Assembly (NCBI RefSeq): GCF_004114695.1
Contig: NZ_CP035310.1
Coordinates: forward strand, 1,967,501 to 2,031,500
Length of the DNA stretch: 64,000 bases
Source of the DNA: Erythrobacter sp. HKB08
GTDB lineage: Bacteria; Pseudomonadota; Alphaproteobacteria; Sphingomonadales; Sphingomonadaceae
Direction of reading: 5' to 3'
The position numbers and the translations under genes were made by a program. The notes below the pieces were generated by a model. It did no database searches and was not told the DNA's origin. It saw only the letters and a list, made by a program, of their open reading frames with translations. Shown here one piece after another: positions 27,508 through 35,991 of this stretch; position 1 is the first letter of the stretch, and each line of letters begins with the position of its first letter.

Positions 27508-28524
27508 ATGACCGTAGTCACCGACAGCGCGACCCGCCGGGTCGAGGGAAAGCCCAGGGTTATCGTCACGCGCCATTTGATGCCCTCGGTCGAGACGCGC
27601 ATGGCCGAACTTTACGACGCCTCGCTCAACCCGTCCGACGAGCCTTTCACCCGCGAACAGCTTGCTCAGGCGATGCAGGATTGCGACGTGCTGGTGCCGA
27701 CGGTGACCGACCGGATCGATGCGGAACTTATCGCAGGGGCCGGCGACCGGCTCGGCCTGATTGCCAATTTCGGCGCCGGGACCGACCACATCGATCTCAA
27801 GGCAGCGCGCGACAAGGGCATCATGGTGACCAATACGCCGGGCGTGTTCACCGATGACACGGCGGATATCGCCATGCTCGGCATCATCGGGGTTCCGCGC
27901 CGCATTCGCGAAGGCGTCGAGCTCGTTCGCAGCGGCAAGTGGACCGGCTGGGCCCCGTCCGGGATGCTCGGCCGCAAGATCGGCGGCAAGGTGCTCGGCA
28001 TCGTTGGCATGGGCCGGATCGGTCAGGCCGTCGCCCACCGTGCCCGCGCCTTCGGGCTCGAGATCGCCTATCACAATCGCAAGCCGCTGCCCGAAGCTGT
28101 CGAGCGCATGCTTGCGGCTCGCTATGTCGAGAATCTCGACGACCTGCTCGCCGAAGCGGACATAGTCAGCCTGCATTGCCCGGCGACCAAGGATACGGTC
28201 GGTATGCTCGATGCGCGCCGCATCGGGCTGATGAAGAAGGGCGCGTGCCTCATCAACACGGCTCGCGGCGAACTCGTCGACCAGGAAGCGTTGATTGCCG
28301 CGCTGGAGAGCGGCCATCTCGCCGGGGCGGGTCTCGACGTCTATCCGCAGGAGCCGAAGGTCGATCCGCGCCTTATTCGCTCGCCCAATGTCATGACCCT
28401 GCCGCACATCGGCAGCGCTACCGCCGAAGGGCGCGAGGCATCGGGCGAGAAGGTGATCGCGAACATCCGTTTCTGGGCCGACGGTCACCGCCCGCCCGAC
28501 CAGGTGCTCGACGCGCTGGTCTGA
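27508..28524 (+). CDS. D-2-hydroxyacid dehydrogenase (glyoxylate/hydroxypyruvate reductase type)
   Basis: The 338-residue enzyme is an NAD(P)-dependent D-isomer dehydrogenase. The Rossmann motif GIVGMGRIGQA lies mid-protein, the catalytic Arg is in NTARGELVD, and the catalytic His is in LPHIGSAT. It most resembles glyoxylate or D-glycerate dehydrogenases, though substrate choice among 2-ketoacids cannot be fixed from sequence. A leading ~15 residues (TVVTDSATRRVEGK) are extra relative to many homologues, and a later start is possible. Confidence 0.9.
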   Translation: MTVVTDSATRRVEGKPRVIVTRHLMPSVETRMAELYDASLNPSDEPFTREQLAQAMQDCDVLVPTVTDRIDAELIAGAGDRLGLIANFGAGTDHIDLKAARDKGIMVTNTPGVFTDDTADIAMLGIIGVPRRIREGVELVRSGKWTGWAPSGMLGRKIGGKVLGIVGMGRIGQAVAHRARAFGLEIAYHNRKPLPEAVERMLAARYVENLDDLLAEADIVSLHCPATKDTVGMLDARRIGLMKKGACLINTARGELVDQEALIAALESGHLAGAGLDVYPQEPKVDPRLIRSPNVMTLPHIGSATAEGREASGEKVIANIRFWADGHRPPDQVLDALV

Positions 28525-28532
28525 GGCCAAAG

Positions 28533-28560
28533 AAAAAGGGCGGAGCTTTACGCCCCGCCC
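28533..28560 (-). terminator. Terminator for the nitronate monooxygenase-like gene
   Basis: Read on the minus strand, a GGGCGG/CCGCCC stem (28538-28543 with 28555-28560) is followed by TTTTT (28537-28533). It lies 10 bp past the minus-strand stop and 9 bp past the convergent dehydrogenase stop. On the plus strand the U tract is only two bases, so it should act mainly leftward. Confidence 0.65.
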
Positions 28561-28569
28561 TTCCCCAAA

Positions 28570-29976
28570 TCAGTCTCCGGTCAGGATCCTGTCGACCAGT
28601 TCCTTCACCGTCGGGGTGAAGTTGTTCGAGTAGAACGGGTCCTGCTTGAAGCGGTATGCCGCATGCCCGGCAAACGCGAGGTTCTCGTCCGGATCGCCGC
28701 CATGCGCGATGTCCTGCAGGGTCTTCTGGATGCAGAAGCTGCGCGGATCGGCGAGACGGCCGGTGGTGTGATCGTCGTGGTCCTTCCAGCTCGAGAACTG
28801 GCAGTGCGACAGGCAGCCCATGCAGCCCTGCTGGTCGGCGCGGATCTGCTCCGCGCTTTCCGGAGTGACAAAGACGACCGTGTTGTCCGGCGTCTTGAGC
28901 GCTTCGGTAAAGCCTTCGTGCATCCAGCTCTGCGCCTTGCGCTGGTCGCCCGGGTGGACGAAGAAATACTTCGCCTTGCCGTGGTCGGACAGAGGGACGG
29001 TGCCCTCTTCCTCGTCGCGCTTGAAAATCGGGATCTGGCGCTCGCTGCGATGCATCAGGTCATAGAGGAACGGGGTCTTCACCGCGCTCGAATAGAACCC
29101 CGTCGGGCTGAACTTGTGCAGCAGCACATCGCCCGGCTCGACCGTGCGCAGCATGTCCTTCCAGACCTGCGGGATCGGGCTCTCGTGCGTGAGCAGCGGG
29201 CGCGTGCCGAACTGGAAAGCGATCTTGCCGAGCTCGGGATTGTCGATCCAGTCGTTCCATTCGCGCAGGAACCACACGCCGCCGGCCATGACGATTGCGG
29301 TATCTTCCGACACGCCCTCGGCGCGCATAGTGTCGCGCAGCGCCTTCACGCGGGGATAGGGATCCTCCGGCTTGCGGGGGTCTTCGGCATTGGACAGGCC
29401 GTTGTGCCCGCCGGCGAGCCACGGGTCCTCGTAAACGACCGCAGCCATCAGTTCCGGCACCTTGGAATAGCTGCGCTTCCACAGCGCGCGGAAGGCGCGG
29501 GCCGAGCTGATGATCGGCAGGTAATGGACGTTGAAGCGCTGGGCGATCTCGGCCAGCTTGTAGGGCATGCCCGCGCCGCAGGTGACGCCGGTGATCAGGC
29601 CCTTGCAGTTTTCCAGCACGCCTTCGAGGACCTGCTGCGCGCCGCCCATTTCCCACAGCACGTTGATGTTGATCGCGCCCTTGCCGTCGGCGATTTCGTA
29701 GGCGCGCTTCACCTGTTCGGTCGCACCGTCGATGCCGTAGCGCACGAGCTGTTCGAAACGCTCCTTGCGGGTCGCTTGCGGGTAGACCTGCGGGATCGGA
29801 TTGCCGTCTTCGTCGTAGCTGTCGGCATTCACCGCGCTGACGGTGCCGATACCGCCGGCAGCTGCCCAGGCCCCCGAGCTCGCATGGTTGGTTGCCGAAA
29901 CGCCCTTCCCGCCCTCGATCAGCGGCCAAACCTCTCGCCCGCCATACATAATCGGGCTCAATCCCTTGAAACTCAT
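28570..29976 (-). CDS. Nitronate monooxygenase-like flavin oxidoreductase
   Basis: The 468-residue protein has the FMN-binding TIM-barrel of the 2-nitropropane dioxygenase/enoyl-reductase-II superfamily. PLIEGGKGVSATNHASSG lies near the N-terminus, with ITGVTCGAGMPYKLA, the glycine-rich MAGGVWFL and the phosphate loop FQFGTRPLLTHES. It is longer than ordinary nitronate monooxygenases (about 330-370). The extra C-terminal part includes a cysteine group (CMGCLSHCQF and later FCIQK), which could bind metal or a cluster. Substrate is unknown. Confidence 0.8.
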   Translation of the reverse strand: MSFKGLSPIMYGGREVWPLIEGGKGVSATNHASSGAWAAAGGIGTVSAVNADSYDEDGNPIPQVYPQATRKERFEQLVRYGIDGATEQVKRAYEIADGKGAININVLWEMGGAQQVLEGVLENCKGLITGVTCGAGMPYKLAEIAQRFNVHYLPIISSARAFRALWKRSYSKVPELMAAVVYEDPWLAGGHNGLSNAEDPRKPEDPYPRVKALRDTMRAEGVSEDTAIVMAGGVWFLREWNDWIDNPELGKIAFQFGTRPLLTHESPIPQVWKDMLRTVEPGDVLLHKFSPTGFYSSAVKTPFLYDLMHRSERQIPIFKRDEEEGTVPLSDHGKAKYFFVHPGDQRKAQSWMHEGFTEALKTPDNTVVFVTPESAEQIRADQQGCMGCLSHCQFSSWKDHDDHTTGRLADPRSFCIQKTLQDIAHGGDPDENLAFAGHAAYRFKQDPFYSNNFTPTVKELVDRILTGD

Positions 29977-30001
29977 TATATTTCCATTCCTGTAATGCAG
30001 C

Positions 30002-30739
30002 TTATGGTGCTGCGTCCCCGGCCCCGCCGGACGACCCCTGGCAAGGCTCTATTTCAGATGGTTCGGGCCTCGTAGCGGCTCGTTTGAACTGTGCATAGTA
30101 CCCCGCCAGTTCCGGCGCGTTCTTGAAGGCCATCAGCTCGAAGCCGACGCGTTCGAACTCGCATGAAAGGAGCAGCGGATCGATCCCGTGCTGGTCGGTC
30201 GGCCGATCGACATCGACCACGATCACCTGCCCGTCCTCGCGCACGGCAGGCCACAGGCGCCAGAGAAACGCGTAGGGCTCCTCCACCTCGTGGTACATGT
30301 GGACGAGGAAGATGCGATCGAAACTGTCGGTCGGCAGACGCGGATCGTCGGGCGCGCCGAGCTTGATCGAGACATTGTCGAACCGCTCGCGCTCGACACG
30401 CTGGCCGAGGCGCCCGATCGCTTCCCGGTCGATATCCTGCGCAAGAACGCGGCCCTCCGTGCCGACGCGTTCTGCGAGGCGCACCGTGTAATAGCCCTCG
30501 CCCGCGCCGATATCGGCTACGCTCATGCCCGGCGAGATGCCGGCGAGCGTCATGACCGTCTCAGCCTCGCCGCGGTTATCACGCGCCGTCTCGGTCGAGA
30601 ACTCGGTCGCGCCGAGGCCCGAAATCGGCCTGTCGGGTTTGGGGAATTCGACCGCAGAGCCGGGCCGACCGGAATCGATCGCGTCGCAGCTACACAGGGT
30701 GCAGCTTGCCAGCAGGCCCAAGGCGAGAAGTCGGCTCAT
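30002..30739 (-). CDS. Lipoprotein-anchored class I SAM methyltransferase
   Basis: The 245-residue protein begins MSRLLALGLLASCTLCSCDA, a lipoprotein-type signal with Cys18 in LCSC. It then shows the SAM-binding motif VADIGAGEGYYTVRLAE (about 73-89), a later acidic residue in LAQDIDREA, and LVHMYHEVEEP. A methyltransferase domain behind an export signal is odd because SAM is cytoplasmic. Homologues of this exported type occur in proteobacteria, but their substrate is not known to me. It is 25 bp from the nitronate monooxygenase start on the same strand. Confidence 0.8.
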   Translation of the reverse strand: MSRLLALGLLASCTLCSCDAIDSGRPGSAVEFPKPDRPISGLGATEFSTETARDNRGEAETVMTLAGISPGMSVADIGAGEGYYTVRLAERVGTEGRVLAQDIDREAIGRLGQRVERERFDNVSIKLGAPDDPRLPTDSFDRIFLVHMYHEVEEPYAFLWRLWPAVREDGQVIVVDVDRPTDQHGIDPLLLSCEFERVGFELMAFKNAPELAGYYAQFKRAATRPEPSEIEPCQGSSGGAGDAAP

Positions 30740-30879
30740 AGGTCCGCCTTAATCGCCGCAGGTGCGACGTTCAAACGGCAAAATGCAGCATTCACCGGAA
30801 AGGCGCGCTGCGTATCCACCTCGAAGCGGATCCCCGACCGGAACTATTGGCACTTGTTCAGCGAGCGTTTGCCGCGCGC

Positions 30880-32007
30880 TTACTCGACGTCTTCGACTTC
30901 GACCTGCTCGCCGGTCACGCGCTGCGCGAGCGCGGCGGAGATGAACTGGTCGAGCGCGCCGTCCAGCACCGCATCGGGCGAGCTGGAGGTCACGCCGGTG
31001 CGCAGGTCCTTCACCATCTGGTACGGCTGCAGGACGTAGGAACGGATCTGGTGGCCCCACCCGATCTCGCTCTTTTCCTGGTATTCGCCAGACGCCGCCG
31101 CCTCGCGTTCCGCCATCTCGCGTTCGAACAGGCGGGCCTTGAGCATGTTCATCGCGGTCGCGCGGTTCTTGTGCTGGCTGCGGTCGTTCTGGCTCGCCAC
31201 GACGATCCCGGTCGGCTGGTGGGTGATGCGAATTGCGGAGTCCGTCGTATTGACGTGCTGTCCGCCCGCACCCGAAGCGCGGTAGGTGTCGACCTTGAGG
31301 TCCGCCGGGTTGATTTCGATGTCGATATCGTCGTCGATCACCGGATAGACCCAGACCGAGCTGAAGCTGGTGTGGCGTCGCGCCGAGCTGTCGTAGGGGC
31401 TGATGCGGACGAGGCGGTGGACGCCGCTCTCGGTCTTGGCATAGCCGTAGGCGTTCTCGCCCTTCAGCAGCAGCGTCGCGCTCTTGATCCCGGCCTGGTC
31501 GCCCGCCTGGTATTCGACCGTCTCGACCTTGAAGCCGCGCCGTTCGGCCCAGCGGGCATACATGCGGAAGAGCATCTCGGCCCAGTCCTGGCTCTCCGTA
31601 CCACCGGCGCCAGCGTGGATTTCGATATAGGTATCGTTCCCGTCAGCCTCGCCCGACAGCAGTGCCTGGACCTTGTCGGCATCGGCACGCTCGGCGAGTT
31701 TCTCAAGGCTCGCAAGACCGTCGTTAACGATGTCCTCGTCGCCCTCGGCTTCGCCCATTTCGATGAACTCGACCGCGTCGGACATCTCGCTGGAGATTTC
31801 GTTGACCGTATTGACCGCGTTTTCGAGTTGTTTCTGCTCGCGGCTCACGGCCTGCGCTTCCTTGGGATCGTCCCACAGGGTCGGGTCCTGGACACGTGCA
31901 TTGAGCTCGTCGAGACGGCGCAGGGCGCGCTCCCAGTCGAGCGACTGGCGCACGAGTTGCAGCGCGGCTTCGATACGGTCGATGTGGGCCTGCCCTTCGG
32001 CACGCAT
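30880..32007 (-). CDS. prfB: Peptide chain release factor 2
   Basis: RF2 recognises UGA and UAA and triggers peptide release. The 375-residue protein has the GGQ motif at 248-250, methylated by PrmC in other bacteria. The anticodon-mimic tripeptide is SPY (203-205) rather than the SPF of E. coli. There is no in-frame UGA near codon 25, so the autoregulatory +1 frameshift of many prfB genes is absent and the gene is read straight through. It lies 87 bp downstream of the PBP1A gene. Confidence 0.97.
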   Translation of the reverse strand: MRAEGQAHIDRIEAALQLVRQSLDWERALRRLDELNARVQDPTLWDDPKEAQAVSREQKQLENAVNTVNEISSEMSDAVEFIEMGEAEGDEDIVNDGLASLEKLAERADADKVQALLSGEADGNDTYIEIHAGAGGTESQDWAEMLFRMYARWAERRGFKVETVEYQAGDQAGIKSATLLLKGENAYGYAKTESGVHRLVRISPYDSSARRHTSFSSVWVYPVIDDDIDIEINPADLKVDTYRASGAGGQHVNTTDSAIRITHQPTGIVVASQNDRSQHKNRATAMNMLKARLFEREMAEREAAASGEYQEKSEIGWGHQIRSYVLQPYQMVKDLRTGVTSSSPDAVLDGALDQFISAALAQRVTGEQVEVEDVE

Positions 32008-32094
32008 GGTAAGTCTCCGAAATTGTGGCGGTCCGCTTAGCGGACAGGCGAGGATTGTAAAGCCGCAGCCGTGGGACGCGAGGTTAGGACGACG

Positions 32095-34599
32095 TCAGTA
32101 AATGCCGCCCTGCTCCTCGACAAAGTCCTCGAGCGCCTGGCCATTGTCGCCCTCCCCGGATTCCGACCGTGCACCTTCCTGCCCGCGGCGGATCAGGGCG
32201 AGGATTTCCTTGCGCTTGGCCTCGATCTCGTCGCGGCGGGTCGAGCGCGGCGGTTCGGTATCGGGCTTGAAGGCTTCCCAGATGATCGCGGCGCGCGGAT
32301 CGTCGGTCGGCCAGCCATCGAAGACCTGCTTGCCCGAGCGACGGTCGACGCGGACCATGCGCACACCGGCCGGAGCCACGAACGGCTCGGCACGCAGCTT
32401 CTTTTTCGTGTCGCGGAAAAAGGCCTTGATCATCGGCGCGGCGACCGTGCCGCCCTGCGCATAACCGCCGAGGTTACGCGGGTTGTCGTAGCCGAGGTAG
32501 ACGCCGGCAACGACGTCCGACGTACCGCCGACGAACCACACGTCCTTCGGGCCCGTCGTCGTGCCGGTCTTGCCGAACATCGGCAGCTCGAGGTCGCGTA
32601 GCACAGTGCCGGTTCCGCGCTCGATAACTCCTTCGAGCATGTGAAGCACCTGGTAGGCGGTGCGCGGGTCCATCGCCTGCTCGCCGGTAAGGCCGAAGCG
32701 CGGCATGGGCTGGCCGTCCCACTCGGGCATGTTGCAGCCCTCGCACGGGCGGTTGTCGGCGCGCCAGATCACCTTGCCACGGCGATCCTGCACGTAATCG
32801 ATCAGCGTCGGCTTGTTGAGCCGTCCGTGGTTGGCCAACGCCGAATAGGCATTGGTCATCTTCAGGACGGTGGTTTCGCCCGAACCCAGTGCAAATGCCG
32901 GATAGGGATCGTAACTGCCGATATCGAGCGCCTCGAACGTGTCGATGACCTTGGGCATGCCTGCCTGCATGGCGATCTGCACGGTCATGATGTTCTGCGA
33001 CTGCTCGAGCCCGTAGCGCATCGGGAATTCGCCCGCACGGCCGCCACGGAAGCATTTCTCGCCAAGGTTTGAGCCCTGGTAGTAGCAGTAGGAACCGTTC
33101 TCGATCTGCGTTGACGGCGTCATGCCGTTGTCGAGCCCGGTGGCGTAGACGAAGGGCTTGATCGTCGAGCCCGGCTGGCGCTGTGCCTGCGTCGCGCGGT
33201 TGAACGAGCCGAGGCGGCTGTCGAATCCGCCCTGCATTGCAAGCACGCGGCCCGACTGCGGATCCTGCGCGACGAAGCCGCCCGAGGCGCCGGGAATGGT
33301 ACGCACCAGATAGGTGCTGCCGCTGCGCTCTGCCGCGATCACGTCGCCCGGCTTGAGCGCATTGGGCAGGTTGCTGAGCGGGAAAGTCTCGCCGTCGGCA
33401 AAACCGATCCGCGCAGACGGGCCGTCGCGTTCGGTCACGACGCCGACACGCCAGCCCTTGTAGTTGATACCGAGCGGGGAGCTTGCAAGCTGCTGCGCCC
33501 AGTCGCCGTCATCGAAATCGATCGTCGCGATCGGACCGCCCCACCCGCGCCCGCCATGGTAGCGCAGCAGTCCTTCGCGCAGCGCATCGCGCGCCGCAGC
33601 CTGCATTTCCGGGTCGAGCGAAGTGCGGATCCACAGGCCGCCTGCATAGACGCTGTTCGGTCCGTCTTCGGCAGTTTCCCCGAAGTCCTCGAGCAGCTGG
33701 CGGCGAACCTCTTCCATGAAGTAGCCCGCATCGACCGTCGGCGGCTGGCGCTGACCGGTAATGATACCAAGCGGCTTGGCCTTCGCAGCCGACGCTTCTG
33801 CAGCGGTGACGAAATCATTCGCGGCCATCTGGTCGAGAATGAAGTTACGGCGTTCGAGCGCGAGACCGAAGTTCTTCTCGCGGCTGTAAGTCTCCGGCGC
33901 CTTGGGAAGCGTCGCCAGATAGGCGGCTTCATGCAGTTCGAGGTCTGCCGCATCCTTGTCGAAATAGGCCCGCGCGGCTGCCTGCACCCCGAAGCTGCGG
34001 CGACCGAGCGGTATCTCGTTGAGATAGAGTTCGAGGATTTCCTGCTTGGTCAGCACGCCTTCGATACGGCGAGCCAGCACCATCTCGCGCAGCTTGCGCA
34101 CGACCGAGTATTCGCTCGACAGGAAGATGTTCTTCGCGACCTGCTGGGTAATGGTCGAACCGCCGACCGCCCGCTCGCCCGAGCCCATCTTGCTGACATA
34201 GTCGATCACCGCGCCGAACAGGCCGCCGGCATCGATACCGCCATGGCTGAAGAAGGTCTTGTCCTCGGCTGCGAGAAACGCCTCGATCAGCGTCTCGGAA
34301 AAGTCTGCATATTGCAGCTGGACGCGGCGATCGCGGGCGTAGGTATGCACGATCTCGCCATCGACACCGCGCACAACGGTCGGCAGCGGCGGTTCGTAGT
34401 CTCGCAGCGTCTCGACATCCGGCAGGTTACGCGTGAGAACGATGAACAGCACGATGAAAAGCAGCGTGAAAACCCCGCCGATCACCGAAGCGAAACGGAA
34501 CCAGCGTTTCTCCTGCCACATCCGGCGGAACCAGGCCGCGATGCCGCTGGCTTCGCGCTTGATCCGGTAGCTTATCGATTGAAGCGTATTTTCTGCCAT
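32095..34599 (-). CDS. mrcA: Penicillin-binding protein 1A
   Basis: This is a bifunctional class A PBP that polymerises and cross-links peptidoglycan in the periplasm. The ATG at 34599 (MAENTLQSI; 834 residues) was preferred; an ATG seven codons upstream (34620) is also possible. One TM helix near 37-57 precedes the GT51 domain (AAEDKTFFSHGGID, GGSTITQQVAKN). The transpeptidase domain has STIK in RQPGSTIKPFVY, SQN in EQSQNIM, and KTG in FGKTGTT. Upstream lies the amidase gene, so the two may be co-expressed for cell-wall turnover. Confidence 0.96.
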   Translation of the reverse strand: MAENTLQSISYRIKREASGIAAWFRRMWQEKRWFRFASVIGGVFTLLFIVLFIVLTRNLPDVETLRDYEPPLPTVVRGVDGEIVHTYARDRRVQLQYADFSETLIEAFLAAEDKTFFSHGGIDAGGLFGAVIDYVSKMGSGERAVGGSTITQQVAKNIFLSSEYSVVRKLREMVLARRIEGVLTKQEILELYLNEIPLGRRSFGVQAAARAYFDKDAADLELHEAAYLATLPKAPETYSREKNFGLALERRNFILDQMAANDFVTAAEASAAKAKPLGIITGQRQPPTVDAGYFMEEVRRQLLEDFGETAEDGPNSVYAGGLWIRTSLDPEMQAAARDALREGLLRYHGGRGWGGPIATIDFDDGDWAQQLASSPLGINYKGWRVGVVTERDGPSARIGFADGETFPLSNLPNALKPGDVIAAERSGSTYLVRTIPGASGGFVAQDPQSGRVLAMQGGFDSRLGSFNRATQAQRQPGSTIKPFVYATGLDNGMTPSTQIENGSYCYYQGSNLGEKCFRGGRAGEFPMRYGLEQSQNIMTVQIAMQAGMPKVIDTFEALDIGSYDPYPAFALGSGETTVLKMTNAYSALANHGRLNKPTLIDYVQDRRGKVIWRADNRPCEGCNMPEWDGQPMPRFGLTGEQAMDPRTAYQVLHMLEGVIERGTGTVLRDLELPMFGKTGTTTGPKDVWFVGGTSDVVAGVYLGYDNPRNLGGYAQGGTVAAPMIKAFFRDTKKKLRAEPFVAPAGVRMVRVDRRSGKQVFDGWPTDDPRAAIIWEAFKPDTEPPRSTRRDEIEAKRKEILALIRRGQEGARSESGEGDNGQALEDFVEEQGGIY

Positions 34600-34686
34600 G
34601 ATCGGGCGAGCCTTTAGCACGGGAATTCTGTCGCGGAACAGAACGTTTGTGCTTTTGCCCTGTCGCTGTCGATTACCAGTCCGGCG

Positions 34687-35559
34687 TCACTGGTTGGACT
34701 GGCGCGCGAAGAAGATGCGGATTGCCCGCCCCATGGTCTCGGCGAACTCCTCGCGACCTTCCTGCGAAACGAGCCGTTCGGCATCCTCGCGGTTGGTGAT
34801 GAAGCCCGATTCGTAGAGTACCGCCGGCACGTCCGGAGCGCGCAGTACCGCCAGCGTCGCCGAACGGCGCGCCTGCGGGTGGAACCGCAGAGAGCCGCCG
34901 CCTTCCCTTGTGATCAGACCGGCGAACTCGTCCGAAGTTTCCTGCACGCGGCGCTGCGACAATTCGACGAGGATGTTGCTGACCTCCTCGCTCTGGCCGT
35001 TGAGGCGCACGCCGTTCAGCTGCGCATCGGCACTGTTCTCGCGCTCGGCGAAGCGGGCCGCCGCCTCGCTCGATGCCTTGCTCGACAATGTGTAGATGCT
35101 CGCCCCGCCGATCTCGCCTTTCTCGCCGGCGGAATCGGCGTGGATCGAGATGAACAGGTCGGCATCGAGCCGCCGCGCGATCTCCGGCCGCTCCTCGAGG
35201 ACGAGGAAGGTGTCGTCGTCACGGGTCAGGGCCACCCGGATCCCGCCTTCTGCCAGCAATTCGTCACGCAAGGCCTTGGCGAGGCCGAGGACGACGTCTT
35301 TCTCGCGGTAACCGCCGCCCGAAGCGCCGGGGTCTTTCCCGCCGTGCCCCGGATCGATCACCACCAGCGGGCGCGAGCGGTCCGGCGGGCCGAGCACTTC
35401 GGGCAGGTCGACCGGCGAACCGGCATCGGGCAGCATGACCTTCAGGACGTAATCGCGACCGAGATGCGGGATGGGTATCGTCCAGCCAAGTCCGACCAAC
35501 GCGCCCACGATCGCCACCGGGACGAGGAAAATCAGCCAGATTTGCAGGCGAACGGACAT
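34687..35559 (-). CDS. N-acetylmuramoyl-L-alanine amidase (Amidase_3)
   Basis: The enzyme cleaves the amide linking peptide to MurNAc during cell separation. The 290-residue protein has an N-terminal TM or uncleaved signal (about 7-27). The zinc-site motifs are DPGHGGKDPGA, YREKDVVLGLAK and SIHADS, and the catalytic Glu is in VLYESGFITN. It lacks the N-terminal AMIN domain of E. coli AmiC, so septal recruitment must work differently. Its start is 432 bp from the divergent rne gene. Confidence 0.92.
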   Translation of the reverse strand: MSVRLQIWLIFLVPVAIVGALVGLGWTIPIPHLGRDYVLKVMLPDAGSPVDLPEVLGPPDRSRPLVVIDPGHGGKDPGASGGGYREKDVVLGLAKALRDELLAEGGIRVALTRDDDTFLVLEERPEIARRLDADLFISIHADSAGEKGEIGGASIYTLSSKASSEAAARFAERENSADAQLNGVRLNGQSEEVSNILVELSQRRVQETSDEFAGLITREGGGSLRFHPQARRSATLAVLRAPDVPAVLYESGFITNREDAERLVSQEGREEFAETMGRAIRIFFARQSNQ

Positions 35560-35586
35560 TTCACCCCTTGGTTACGGTGTTGCGAG

Positions 35587-35602
35587 CATATTGCGCAATA
35601 TG
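35587..35602. promoter_or_regulatory. Perfect 16-bp palindrome CATATTGCGCAATATG
   Basis: The sequence is its own exact reverse complement. It sits 28 bp upstream of the amidase ATG and immediately before the candidate rne -35 element. The position suits an operator acting on both divergent genes. The binding protein is unknown. Confidence 0.6.
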
Positions 35603-35603
35603 G

Positions 35604-35632
35604 TTGCTACACGAAACCCACGGTGCTAGCGC
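35604..35632 (+). promoter_or_regulatory. Candidate promoter for rne
   Basis: TTGCTA (35604-35609) and TAGCGC (35627-35632) are separated by 17 bp, similar in style to the candidate nuo promoter (TTGCAC, 17 bp, TAGAGG). The predicted start near 35639 would leave a leader of about 350 nt before the rne ATG. Confidence 0.35.
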
Positions 35633-35706
35633 TTTGCTACCGGATACCGGCCGACCCCGCCGCAGCGATATTTGCGGAATCAGGGAGTTGCGCGAGGTCC
35701 GAGACT

Positions 35707-35724
35707 GCTTCGCCAAGGCGAAGC
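35707..35724 (+). other. RNA hairpin in the rne leader
   Basis: GCTTCGCC (35707-35714) and GGCGAAGC (35717-35724) are exact complements with AA between them; a stable 7-bp stem with a CAAG loop is expected. It lies in the presumed untranslated leader and has no U tract, so it is not a terminator. A role in RNase E autoregulation is a guess from position. Confidence 0.5.
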
Positions 35725-35991
35725 CACGCAACAGGTTGATGCAGAGAATGAGAAGCCCCTCCCCGATCGAAACGATGCCGCCGCAGGGCCGCTTCGTCGC
35801 GATTTCGGGCATGGCCGCGCACGCAATGCGCGATCTCGTCTCGGCAGACACATCACTTCGCCCGGCAGGAATGAGACCGTCCGGGCGTTTCGATATTGCC
35901 GCCCAGCCCAGCACGGGAAGCGGCCTTCACACAGATAGACGCGCGCGAAACGCACCACTCAAAGCGATGAGCGGCGTCCGGAGAAATTTAC

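Larger units (their letters stand above)
35560..35991. other. 432-bp divergent intergenic region, probable long rne leader
   Basis: No convincing gene lies here; open frames on both strands have no family features and one of them runs out of frame into rne. The region holds the 16-bp palindrome at 35587-35602, a candidate rne promoter at 35604-35632, and a hairpin at 35707-35724. If the promoter is right, rne mRNA has an untranslated leader of roughly 350 nt, as expected for a gene that controls its own mRNA decay. Confidence 0.6.

Noticed and set aside
31900-32007. Programmed frameshift in prfB
   Set aside because: I looked for an in-frame UGA and Shine-Dalgarno-like signal near codon 25. 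The frame is continuous, so there is no frameshift.
35561-35914. Minus-strand frame of 117 codons in the amidase-rne gap
   Set aside because: No ribosome-binding site, domain or hydrophobic pattern. It covers the palindrome and promoter region.
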